Assembly: GCF_000499385.1 (NCBI RefSeq)
Contig: NW_013654755.1
Span: forward strand, 36,001 to 100,000
DNA: 64,000 bases
Origin: Eimeria necatrix
Lineage: Eukaryota > Apicomplexa > Conoidasida > Eucoccidiorida > Eimeriidae
Direction of reading: 5' to 3'
Made by a program: the position numbers and the translations under genes. Of this stretch, positions 56,213-64,000 are shown one piece after another. The notes under the pieces were generated by a model. It did no database searches and was not told where the DNA came from. It saw only the letters and a list, made by a program, of their open reading frames with translations. Numbering within the stretch: position 1 is the first letter of the stretch; each line of letters opens with the position of its first letter.

Positions 56213-56361
56213 ACAACCTCTACATTAGGGTTTAGGGTTTAGGGTTTCGTGTCTTGTGCGAGGCATTTCCAGTATAGATCGAGCCCACAGAGCCCCCGCT
56301 CGAGGGCCCGGCCTGCGCCGCCCCTAATGCGGGGGTTTAGGGTTTAGGGTTTAGGGTTTAC

Positions 56362-56521
56362 AGAGAGCGGGTTCTTGGAAGCAAATAATATAAAAATGAT
56401 TGCAAAGGAAAGCAGCAGAGGCGGCGACAGTGCGCGTGAGCTGTACGTACACCCGAAACGCCTCTGGGCTGGTGCTGAGCATCGACTTCGTGCTGCAGTG
56501 TATCTCCACCAAGCCGCGTTT
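56362..56521 (-). CDS. Exon-like module with a VYVQL motif
   Basis: Acceptor-like TGCTGCGAG and donor TCTCT/GTAAACCC flank a frame reading GLVEIHCSTKSMLSTSPEAF then RVYVQLTRTVAAS. The donor opens straight into an AAACCCT array like those of the SWI3 gene. The second half looks less coding. An AT-rich patch lies at 56530-56580. Affiliation unknown. Confidence 0.35.
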
Positions 56522-56659
56522 CTCGCAGCAAATATTCTTTTGAATTAAATTTAAAAGTTTATTTTATTTTGTTTTCCGCTTTTAAAACTCCCTTTTGCCT
56601 GCGGCGGCCCTCCCCGCCAGCCCGCGGCCGCCAAACCCTCGCTGCGGCTGCAGCCGGAC

Positions 56660-56800
56660 GACTCCCAAACCCTAAACCCTCGAAGCCCGCTAAACCCAAA
56701 CCCTCAAACACTACTAAACCCTAAACCCTAAACCCTAGACAGCGGCTTATCTCGAGGCCCTGCGAGCCCCTACACACCCCCAAACCCTAAACCCTCAGCT
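56660..56800. repeat. AAACCCT tracts in a gene-poor spacer
   Basis: Short clusters of the heptamer at 56667-56710, 56713-56740 and 56782-56797, mixed with GC-rich sequence. The 56580-57300 stretch holds no supported exon; frames at 56880-57120 are CAG/CTG-derived. Confidence 0.85.
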
Positions 56801-57150
56801 CTCCAAACTGGGGCACAAAGCCCAAGGTCCTCGTCGAGGGTTTACGTCGAGGGTTTACGCTTTTGAGGGTTTAGGGTTTGCTGCTTCACAAAACCCTCAA
56901 TGCCGGGGGCCCCCTCTGTGCAGCCTGGGGGCCCCCGGCGGCGCCCACGTACTGGAGAACTCCAGCTGCGCGCTGCTGCTGCTGCTGCTGCTGCTGTGCT
57001 GCTGCTGCTGCAGCAACACCCCAGCAGCAGCAGCAGCACAGCAGCAGCAGCAGCAAGCGGCGCAACTGCTGCGTTTCGTCTGCCCCGCAGCCATCGGGTG
57101 TCTCGACGGTTGGGGTTTAAATTTAAATATTTGTTCATTAAACAAACTAG

Positions 57151-57186
57151 AAAACCCTAAACCCTAAACCCTAAACCCTAAACCCT
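57151..57186. repeat. AAACCCT array
   Basis: Five units downstream (minus sense) of the SWI3 stop codon, followed by CAG/CTG tracts at 57246-57303 that lie directly against that stop. Confidence 0.95.
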
Positions 57187-57304
57187 TTTCAGTCCCAATA
57201 GACGCGCCAGCAAAGCGGACGTTGCTGCTGCTACCTAGGCTCTCCAGCAGCAGCAGCAGCAGCAGCAGCAGCTGCTGCTGCTGCAGCAGCAGCAGCAGCA
57301 GCAG

Positions 57305-57933
57305 CTACGGCAAAACAGCAGACTGCCCAAGATTCCTTGTCCCTTCAAGCTCCGCCATCAGGTCGGAGTGTTCTGCAAACAGCTGCGACAGCCGGTTCTC
57401 CTGAGCACAAACCCTAAACCCTAAACCCTAAACCCTAAACCCTAAACCCTAAGCCCTAAACCCTAAACCCTTGAGGCGCCTGCTGTCGCAAAGCCACCCA
57501 GCAACAGCCCCTTGCTAAACCCTAGTTATCGAACCTTAGACCGGAGCAGCAGACCGCCCACCTACAAACCCTAAACCCTAAACCCTAAACCCTAAACCCT
57601 AAACCCTAGGTCCTACGCCCTTCGTCCTAGGCCTCTGCTGCTGCCCCCCAAGCTCCGCCTCGCTGCGCAAGCCCGAACCCCAAACCCTAAACCCTAAACC
57701 CTAAACCCTAAACCCTACCATCTGCTGCTTGCTTCGCGCCACAACCTCCTGGAGGGCCTGCAGCTTTTTCAACTTCAAAGAAACTCTTCTCATTTGAACT
57801 TCTGCAACAGACCGCAGCAAACAGCCGATGTTTTGCTGCTCGAGTTGCTGCAGCTCTGCTGCACTTGCTGCTCCTGCTGCTAGGGCTGTTGCTGCTGCCA
57901 CCTGCAGCGCCTCTTCCCCCACAAGCAGCTCCT

Positions 57934-57977
<44 letters not shown>

Positions 57978-58035
57978 TTCCCCTCTGCTGCTGCAGCTGG
58001 CGCTTCCTGCTTCACGCCCACTCCGTTGGCCCCCC

Positions 58036-58069
<34 letters not shown>

Positions 58070-58116
58070 AGGCTCTGCTGCAGCGCCCTCCCTGTCCGCC
58101 GCGCCGCCGCCCCCAG

Positions 58117-58149
<33 letters not shown>

Positions 58150-59478
58150 CAGCAGCAGCAGCAGCAGCCTGCCCCTCCTTCTCCGGCAGCAAATCCTTGC
58201 TGGGAACTGCCAAATTAACTGCTTCCTGCAGCGCAGCTCTTGCTGCTGCTGCTGCTACTGAGGGGTGAACTACAGAAGAGAGAAAAGCCAAAAGCGACAA
58301 TAAAGGGTTTGCGAAACTCGAAAAGGGGGTTTGCTCTGTCCCGCTGTGCGCACACGCAAACCCTAAACCCTAAACCCTAAACCCTAAACCCTCACGCCCA
58401 GCGCCCCGCCAAACCCTAGGCTCCAAACCCCCAAATCCCCACGCAAACGGGGCACGTCAGGCCCAAACTGCAAACCCTAAACCCTCGATTCCCCTTGCCA
58501 CGAATCTAGGGTTTAGGGTTTACGGCTTAGTTCGACGGACCCCGGGCTAGGGTTTAGGGTTTAGGGTTTAGGGTTTACACCGAAATATCTACGGCGCCTA
58601 AAGCCGCGCCACCAGCTCCACGCCCGCAGCTGGGGCCCACGGCCCGCCCAAGCACCTAGGGTTTAGGGTTTAGGGTTTAGGGTTTAGGGTTTACCTGACG
58701 ACGTGTTTGCTGGCCTCCAGAAAAGGCTCTTGAGTTGGAAGTTTTATAAACCGCTCGACGCACTGCTGAGGTGTACGTCCACCTCCCACGTGTTCCGCCA
58801 CTTCATCCCAATCATCTTTGTGCAGCTCAATGGCCTCTGCGCAGCCAAACCCTAAACACTGAAACCCTAAACCCTAAATTAGGGTTTAGCGTTTCAGCCG
58901 CGCCTCCGGGCCCGCAGGCACTACCCGCGCGACAGCCTCAGCCGCTGCTGCAGGGCTGCAGCCCCTGCGGTTTAGGGTTTAGGGTTTGCTGACTCAGGGT
59001 TTCGGGCTGGCCGTCTAGGGTTTAGGGTTTGCTGATTTAGGGTTTGTGAGTCCCCGAATTAGGGTTTAGGGTTTACCAATCAACCTCTCTATCTCGTCCA
59101 GCTGCCAGTCGCTTCCGTCCGCTGTTGCCCCCGCAATCAGAAGATCCACCTGTGCAAGCACCCCAAACCCTAAACCCTAAACCCTAAACCCTAAACCCTA
59201 AACCCTTTTCCATAAGCCACGAGGCCAAGCCCTAGCCCCAAACCCTAAACCCTCAAGGTGAAACCCCAAGTCTGGCGCCGCAAAGCCTAGAGCTGCAGAC
59301 TACGCTAGGGTTTGGGGTCTAGGGTTTAAGCGCTAGGGTTTAGGGTTTAGCAATTAGGGTTTAGGGTTTAGGGTTTACCTTCACGAAGTTGCGGGATGTG
59401 AGCACATGGGGATAGCGACCCTCCGCGTAGCAGCGAAGACACCACACGCAGCTGTCCATCACGCCCAAAGAAACTCCT

Positions 59479-59518
<40 letters not shown>

Positions 59519-59812
59519 CAGCAGCAGCAGCAGCAGCAGCAGCGTGAGCAGGGTCAACAGCAGCAGCAAAGCAGCAGCAGCAGCACACTGCGCACCAAAA
59601 CCAGCACGTCAGCGGCTTCGCTGCTGCCACACAAGCACACGTCGTTATCCCCAAACCCTAAACCCTAAACCCTAAACCCTAAACCCTAAACCCTAAACCC
59701 TAAACCCTCACCCGCAGTGCCCCCTGGCTTTAGTATGTAGTAAGAATAGAGGCAAATTTTGCCGCAGGAGACGCAGCGCCAAGGCCCTTCTCCTTGAGGT
59801 GCTGCGCTGGTC

Positions 59813-59850
<38 letters not shown>

Positions 59851-60234
59851 GTGCTGCTGCAGCTTCTCATAAATGGATGCGCGGCTCCAGCTCTGCGCGC
59901 ACAAACCCCAAACCCTAAACCCTAAACCCTAAACCCTAGTCTCTGAACTCCCAGTTCCCAAACCCCAAACCCCTGCTGCTGCTGCTGCTGCTGCTGCTGG
60001 CAAACCCCGCTCGCGCCCGTTTGCAGCGCCGCAGGCGGCGCGTCTGGAAATTAGGGTTTAGGGTTTAGGGTTTAGGGTTTAGGGTTTAGGGTTTGGACCT
60101 GCATATCCTTCAAGAGGAACTCGCGTTTGCGGCGAACTGAAGAAGGCACTGTTGCCGGATTGGCCTGGAAGTTAATTAAACCCCAGTAGTCCAGGAAGCA
60201 GTAAACCCGCAGCAGCAGCGCCGCGTCTCCCGCT

Positions 60235-60283
<49 letters not shown>

Positions 60284-60387
60284 TTCAAGTGCAGCAACCA
60301 CGCAGCACACTGCCGCAGGCGCAAGGCGGCTGCGGCTACGTCTGCTGCTGCTGCGCCACCAGCACCTGCTGCTGCAGCCCCTGCCCC

Positions 60388-60442
<55 letters not shown>

Positions 60443-60590
60443 ACGAATGCTTTGTCTGCACTCCGTAAAAGATAAATACTTTTGAGGGTTTTGTCTGTAC
60501 AGGTCCATGAGCGACTGCCTGAGGTGTACGTACACCCCGTCGCGCTCAGACTCCAGCACAGAACTGCCTGCATGCACACACTCAATGCAG

Positions 60591-60664
<74 letters not shown>

Positions 60665-60813
60665 ATGACTGTCTCGTGCGGAGGGTTGCGCTAGGGGTGC
60701 TGATGCTCGTGCTGCTGCTGCTGCTGCTGCTGCTGGCACTGCTGCAATTTCTGCTGCAGGGACAGCGGCTGCCGTGGCCGAGTTGCTGCTGCTCCTCGTG
60801 CTGCTGCTTTTCG

Positions 60814-60863
<50 letters not shown>

Positions 60864-61519
60864 GCCTGTGAACAGCGAAGGCAGTATGTCTCTCTCCACA
60901 GAACTTATTTCCCCTTCGCTGAACCAGCTGCTGCAGCTCGGCACAACAGGAGCTGCTGCTGCTGCTGCTGCTGCTTCTGAAGCTGCCTCCTGCGCACAAA
61001 CCCAGCACCCTAAACCCCAAACCCTAAACCCTAAACCCTAAACCCTAAACCCTTCATACCGGCAGCGCGGCTCACGGGCCCCTACACGCGGCAACAGAAC
61101 CCGAACACCCCCAAAAGAAGCCTGTGAGGAACAAGTAAAAGGGTTTAGGGTTTAGGGTTTAGGGTTTAGGGTTTAGGGTTTGCGGACTTCGTCTCTTTGC
61201 TTCACTTGATGAGGGTCTAAAGAAACTGGCGGGCGGTCTGCTGGGGTGTCTGCCAAGTCATCTTTAACCCCTTGGGGGCCCCCCGGGGGGCCCCCCTGGG
61301 GGCCCCCCAGGGGGCCCCCCTGGGGGCCCCCCAGGGGGGCCCCCTGGGGGCCCCCGAGGGGCCCCCCAGGGGCCCCCTTGATATCTTGGGGATCCCCAGG
61401 GGGCCCCTTGACCTCGCAGGGGCCCCCCAGCGAAGCTGCTGCTGCTCCTGCTGCTGCTGCTGCTCCTGCTGCTCCTGCTGCTGCTCCTGCTGCTGCTCCT
61501 GCTGCTGCTCCTGCTGCTG

Positions 61520-61551
<32 letters not shown>

Positions 61552-61820
61552 AAGCCCTGGGGGGGCAAAGACTCTACATAAAGGGAAGGGCGAGAGACAG
61601 CGACTGAGGCGTGGGCGTTTCTGCCGAAGGGGGCCAGCCTGCGCACACGCTCCAAACCCTAAACCCTAAACCCTAAACCCTAAACCCTAAACCCTAAACC
61701 CTTGGCGTGAGCTCCCAAACCCTAAACCCTCGGAGGCGCTGTCTGCTGCTGCTTCGAATCGGTGCTCGCTGCAGAGGCGGCGGCTCACTGCATCACTCCG
61801 GGCGCGAGCTGCGTGTCTTC

Positions 61821-61863
<43 letters not shown>

Positions 61864-61974
61864 TGGGCCGCCTTCGCTGGGTCTTCTCTGTAGACAGGAG
61901 CAGCAGCAACTGAGGGGCCCCCTGCTGCTGAGGTGGGCATACACCCCAGGGGCCTCATGGCCTCAGGAAGCACT

Positions 61975-62013
<39 letters not shown>

Positions 62014-62231
62014 GGGGGCCCCCCGGGGGCCCCCTGTTCTTCTGCTGCTTTGTGGCGTTTTGCTGCTGCTTCGTTGTCTGCTGCGTCTGCTTCTCTCTTG
62101 GGGGTTGCTGCTGCTGGCTGCGCAGCAGCAGCAGCCACGGGGGCCCCCGCGGGCCCGGGGGGCCCCTGGAAAGCCTCGCTGGGGGCCCCCTGGGGGCCCC
62201 CCCCCTCTGTACCCTCTTGGGTAGAAACCAT
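57305..62231 (-). CDS. SWI3/SMARCC-type chromatin-remodelling subunit
   Basis: A core scaffold of SWI/SNF chromatin remodellers. Eleven exons: 62231-61789, 61638-about 61190, 60989-60866, 60567-60445, 60232-60099, 59892-59712, 59476-59379, 59149-59077, 58836-58695, 58343-57719 and 57400-57305. Every junction agrees in phase (the second donor is approximate). SWIRM domain: PSCSSWFSEGEISSVERDIL, LRQSLMDLYRQNPQKYL, TECRQSI then PGDAALLLRVYCFLDYWGLI. A zinc-binding segment follows (WRCVSCGKIC; CVWCLRCYAEGRYP), comparable to the ZZ-like domain of SWI3 proteins. SANT domain: SDWQLDEIERLI then ELHKDDWDEVAEHVGGGRTP and FIKLPTQEPFLE. C-terminal region: PFSSFANPLLSLLAFLSSVV then HPSVAAAAARAALQ, as in SMARCC, and a helical tail (VQMRRVSLKLKKLQALQEVV; NRLSQLFAEHSDLMAELE). 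The N-terminal exon has a nuclear-localisation-like KREADAADNEAAAKRHK. The ATG at 62231 is the best start seen, but earlier exons are possible. Heptamer arrays and most CAG/CTG tracts fall in introns. Confidence 0.94.
57408..57718. repeat. Heptamer arrays in the last SWI3 intron
   Basis: Three AAACCCT arrays (57410-57472, 57567-57610, 57680-57716) within the intron between exons ending at 57719 and starting at 57400. The last array abuts the donor GTAGGG at 57718. Confidence 0.95.
58350..58694. repeat. Heptamer arrays of both orientations in one intron
   Basis: AAACCCT units at 58358-58395 and 58472-58486, then TTTAGGG units at 58508-58525, 58550-58576 and 58659-58692. The last runs into the donor at 58694 (read on the minus strand as GTAAACCCTAAACCC). 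Confidence 0.95.
58844..59076. repeat. Mixed-orientation heptamer units in an intron
   Basis: Scattered AAACCCT and TTTAGGG units between the two SANT exons. On the minus strand the intron starts GTAAACCCTAAACCC at 59076. Confidence 0.9.
59160..59378. repeat. Heptamer units in an intron
   Basis: An AAACCCT array at 59162-59206 and TTTAGGG units at 59306-59376, the latter abutting the donor at 59378. Confidence 0.93.
59478..59711. repeat. CAG tracts and heptamer array in one intron
   Basis: CAG units at 59479-59585 supply the intron 3' end (read CTGCTGCAG on the minus strand, next to the acceptor at 59477). AAACCCT units at 59652-59708 adjoin the donor GTGAGGG at 59711. Confidence 0.93.
59906..60097. 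repeat. Heptamer arrays and a CTG tract in an intron
   Basis: AAACCCT units at 59908-59938, a CTG tract at 59972-59999 and TTTAGGG units at 60053-60094, ending at the donor GTCCAAACCC at 60098. Confidence 0.93.
60233..60444. repeat. CAG/CTG tracts forming most of an intron inside SWIRM
   Basis: A CAG tract at 60235-60285 and a CTG tract at 60390-60441 lie between two phase-compatible SWIRM exons (donor C/GTAAGC at 60444; acceptor CTGCAG at 60233). Unspliced, both would be read as Gln or Leu runs. Confidence 0.88.
60568..60865. repeat. CTG-rich intron with a GC donor inside SWIRM
   Basis: CTG tracts at 60594-60662, 60710-60735 and 60817-60862 (CAG on the coding strand). They begin next to a putative GC donor (ACAG/GCAAGC at 60865) and end at acceptor GTGCATGCAG at 60568. 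Confidence 0.8.
61010..61190. repeat. Heptamer arrays in an intron
   Basis: AAACCCT units at 61018-61053 and TTTAGGG units at 61140-61182, just after the SWI3 exon that ends around 61190 (minus sense). Confidence 0.93.
61265..61555. repeat. GGGGGCCCCC cluster and (CTGCTCCTGCTG)-type repeat within an exon
   Basis: Palindromic G/C blocks at 61268-61430 and an Ala/Gly-encoding (minus strand) 12-bp-type repeat at 61440-61552. Both lie inside the second SWI3 exon model and would add low-complexity spacers to the N-terminal region. Confidence 0.85.
61655..61735. repeat. AAACCCT array in the first SWI3 intron
   Basis: About seven units at 61655-61702 and two more at 61716-61730 between exons 62231-61789 and 61638. 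Confidence 0.93.
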
Positions 62232-62399
62232 TAAAAAAACCAAGTCCGTAGCTCGCCTGTGGAGAAGGTTCTGGGGGCCCGACGCGGGGCGCCAAACCCT
62301 AAACCCTAAACCCTAAACCCTCGGAAGGCCCCTCGGGTCCGGGGAGCTGCAGTCGGGCTAAAGACCCTCCAAAAGCATTTGTTAAACATTAAAACTTCA

Positions 62400-62940
62400 A
62401 TTAATCCAATAAAGTCCGGAGATCAGTTGAAAAGTCCGTCGGCGGCGGCGCTGAGTGCGCTGGCTGCGGGCACTGCAGCAGGGCTGAGGGCTGCGGTGGG
62501 GCTGGAGAGCCAAAAGTGGAAATAAAAAGAAATAAAGAATTAAAAACAATAAAACGACACTTTAATTCTTCTGAAGAGCGGCTCTTTGCATTCGGAACGA
62601 AGAACAACGCGGGCTTTCCGGGGTGTACAGACACCCAGAACGCCACCCCCGTCTGTCGGCGTCGCTCGACAGAAAGCGCCAACAAGTGCATCATTAAGTA
62701 TTTAAAATTGAAACAAAAAGTATTTTTCCGCTCAATAAAGTCTATTAATTCGCTGCTCAGCCTCGAGCCGCGAAGTTTTCCCCCGGATCTGCAAACCCTG
62801 CAGAACCCCCGCGCCCGCACCTGCGGAAAGCTAGGGTTTGCGAAACACCCGCAGCTGCAGCGCGCTTTAAACCCTAAAAAGGGTTTTGATGTGGGCTCTG
62901 CTGCAGCGAGGCAGCAAAGCAAATGTCCTAAACCCTAATC
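62400..62940 (-). other. Region upstream of SWI3; possible exon-like module
   Basis: A minus frame of 173 codons contains ERRRQTGVAFWVSVHP and GKPALFFVPNAKSRSSEEL near 62670-62580, flanked by AT-rich sequence on both sides (62515-62570 and 62690-62755). It may be a small exon, a 5' untranslated region or promoter of SWI3. No confident call. Confidence 0.3.
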
Positions 62941-62941
62941 T

Positions 62942-63480
62942 GCTGCAGCAGCAGCAGCAGCAGCAGTTCGTAGCCACCCCGCACCCCACGGGCACTCGCT
63001 AGTTCCAGCTAGCCACCCACAGCTGCTGCAGCTAGCCACAGCCACTGCAGCTAGCCACAGCCGCTGCAGCTAGCCACAGCTGCTGCAGCTAGCCAGCACT
63101 AGCTGTAGTTGATGTAGCTAGCTGCAGCTAGCTGCAGCTAGCCACATCTGTCTGTGGCAAGCCGCAGCAAGAGCTAGCTAGAGCTAGCTAGCCCTCCTCT
63201 CAGCCAGCTGCAGCTAGCCGCAGCTAGCTGCAGCTAGCTAGCCGTAGCTAGCCGTAACGAGCTGCTGCAGATAGCTGGTGCTAGCTAGCCGTAGCTAGCT
63301 GTAACTGGCTGCCGCAGATAGCTGCAGCTAGCTAGCCGTAGCTAACTGCAACTAGCTGCTGCAGCTGGCTGCGGCTAGCCAGCTAGCTACAGCCAGCTAC
63401 AGCTAGCTAAGGCTAGCCACGGCTAGCTACAGCTAGCTACAGCTAGCTACAGCTAGCTACAGCTAGCTACAGCTAGCTGC
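62942..63480. repeat. AGCTAGC/CTGCAG satellite
   Basis: About 490 bp (from about 62995) of degenerate tandem AGCTAGC, CAGCTAGC and TGCAGC words, ending with at least six perfect 10-bp units (AGCTAGCTAC) at 63415-63478. A short CAG tract precedes it at 62943-62967. No ORF. Confidence 0.95.
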
Positions 63481-63549
63481 CTCGAGTTCCGCTTTTTGGC
63501 CAGAGAGCCTTTTTGAGTGGCGCCGCTGCCGACGCAGTTTCAGAGCTAG

Positions 63550-63670
63550 CGAGAAGTTAAATAGAAGAAAAATAAATTAAAAAAAGAAAATAAAAAACAA
63601 ATAATTAATTTAATTTAAAAAGATAAAATCAAAATAAAAAAATGAATAATTAAAATTAAAAAAGTAAGTC
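63550..63670. other. AT-rich spacer
   Basis: Nearly pure A/T (AAATAAAAAACAAATAATTA type), between the satellite and the terminal CAG tracts. A similar AT block closes the window at 63917-63990. Confidence 0.7.
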
Positions 63671-63713
63671 AAGATGGCCCGAGCGACGCACAGCAAAAGC
63701 GGGCAAGAGGCTT

Positions 63714-63715
63714 GT

Positions 63716-63763
<48 letters not shown>

Positions 63764-63764
63764 T

Positions 63765-63795
<31 letters not shown>

Positions 63796-63905
63796 AATGC
63801 GTTGCTTACGTTAGTCTCAGCAGCACTATAGGAGCTGCAGCAGAAACTGCAACACGAGCAGCAGCAGCAGACACAGCAGCAGCAGCAGCAGGCAGCAGCA
63901 ACAAA
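63714..63905. repeat. CAG tracts
   Basis: CAG tract 63718-63762, then shorter ones to 63905 with CAA interruptions. The frames are poly-Ser/Gln/Ala; no gene supported. Confidence 0.95.
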
Positions 63906-64000
63906 ACAGCAGCAAAATAAAAATCTGAAAATTAAAAATAAAAATGCATTTTATTTTAAAACTTTTAATTTTTTAATTATTTTAAAGTCAAGTCTAGGGC

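Noticed and set aside
58700..58990. Plus-strand ORF with VPPLHPNHL and telomere-derived codons
   Set aside because: It is the antisense of the SWI3 SANT exon and adjoining intron heptamers.
62942..63480. CRISPR array or phage-type repeat
   Set aside because: There are no spacers; it is a degenerate simple satellite in a eukaryotic genome.
46470..64000. Very long plus-strand frames with poly-Leu, poly-Cys, poly-Ala or poly-Ser (for example 47919-49097 and 54079-55125)
   Set aside because: They are antisense or frame-shifted readings of CAG/CTG and G5C5 repeats and lack ordered segments.
1..64000. tRNA and rRNA genes
   Set aside because: I looked for the conserved T-loop GGTTCGAATCC-type box and long conserved rRNA blocks and found none convincing. 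A covariance-model scan would be decisive.
1..64000. Transposons, LTR elements or viral insertions
   Set aside because: No reverse transcriptase, integrase or transposase motif and no long terminal repeats were seen.

Overview
The window reads as nuclear DNA of a coccidian apicomplexan, most likely Eimeria or a close relative. Three things point there: many tracts of the TTTAGGG/AAACCCT telomere-type heptamer far from any chromosome end; dense CAG/CTG trinucleotide tracts that open long false Gln, Ala, Ser, Leu or Cys frames on both strands; and short-exon genes of apicomplexan type (organellar ribosomal protein, CCA-adding enzyme, SWI3-type chromatin factor). Genes carry many introns, so exons were stitched by hand from conserved motifs, splice sites and phase. 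Untested junctions are flagged.

The window splits into two landscapes. Positions 1 to about 46000 are repeat-poor. They hold a CCA-adding tRNA nucleotidyltransferase (+, 4054-7684); one or two large unrecognised proteins (+, 9367-14500); a mitochondrial ribosomal protein uL6 (-, 14628-15984); a 13-kb gene-sparse stretch with a series of minus-strand exon-like segments, including a candidate TMEM231-like transition-zone protein (-, about 23575-24699); a large single-exon membrane protein (+, 29328-31940); a mitochondrial carrier of the folate/pyrimidine-nucleotide branch (+, 34054-37445); a DLDET-type CTD-like phosphatase (-, 38938-43166); and a small unrecognised membrane protein (-, 45248-45600).

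Positions 46000 to 64000 are repeat-rich: CAG/CTG tracts, heptamer arrays, GGGGGCCCCC palindromes, a TGCA array and an AGCTAGC satellite. They hold an 841-codon protein (-, 46470-48995), exons of an unrecognised membrane-protein gene (-, 49645-54330) and a well-supported SWI3/SMARCC chromatin-remodelling subunit (-, 57305-62231). In the SWI3 gene almost all heptamer arrays and most CAG/CTG tracts lie in introns. The heptamers often start at, or within a few bases of, the splice donor, and splicing restores compact SWIRM, zinc-binding, SANT and C-terminal helical segments.

The identified genes serve separate housekeeping roles: tRNA 3'-end maturation, mitochondrial translation, mitochondrial cofactor or nucleotide transport, dephosphorylation and chromatin remodelling. 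Nothing suggests an operon or a dedicated gene cluster. No mobile element, CRISPR array, rRNA or tRNA was recognised.
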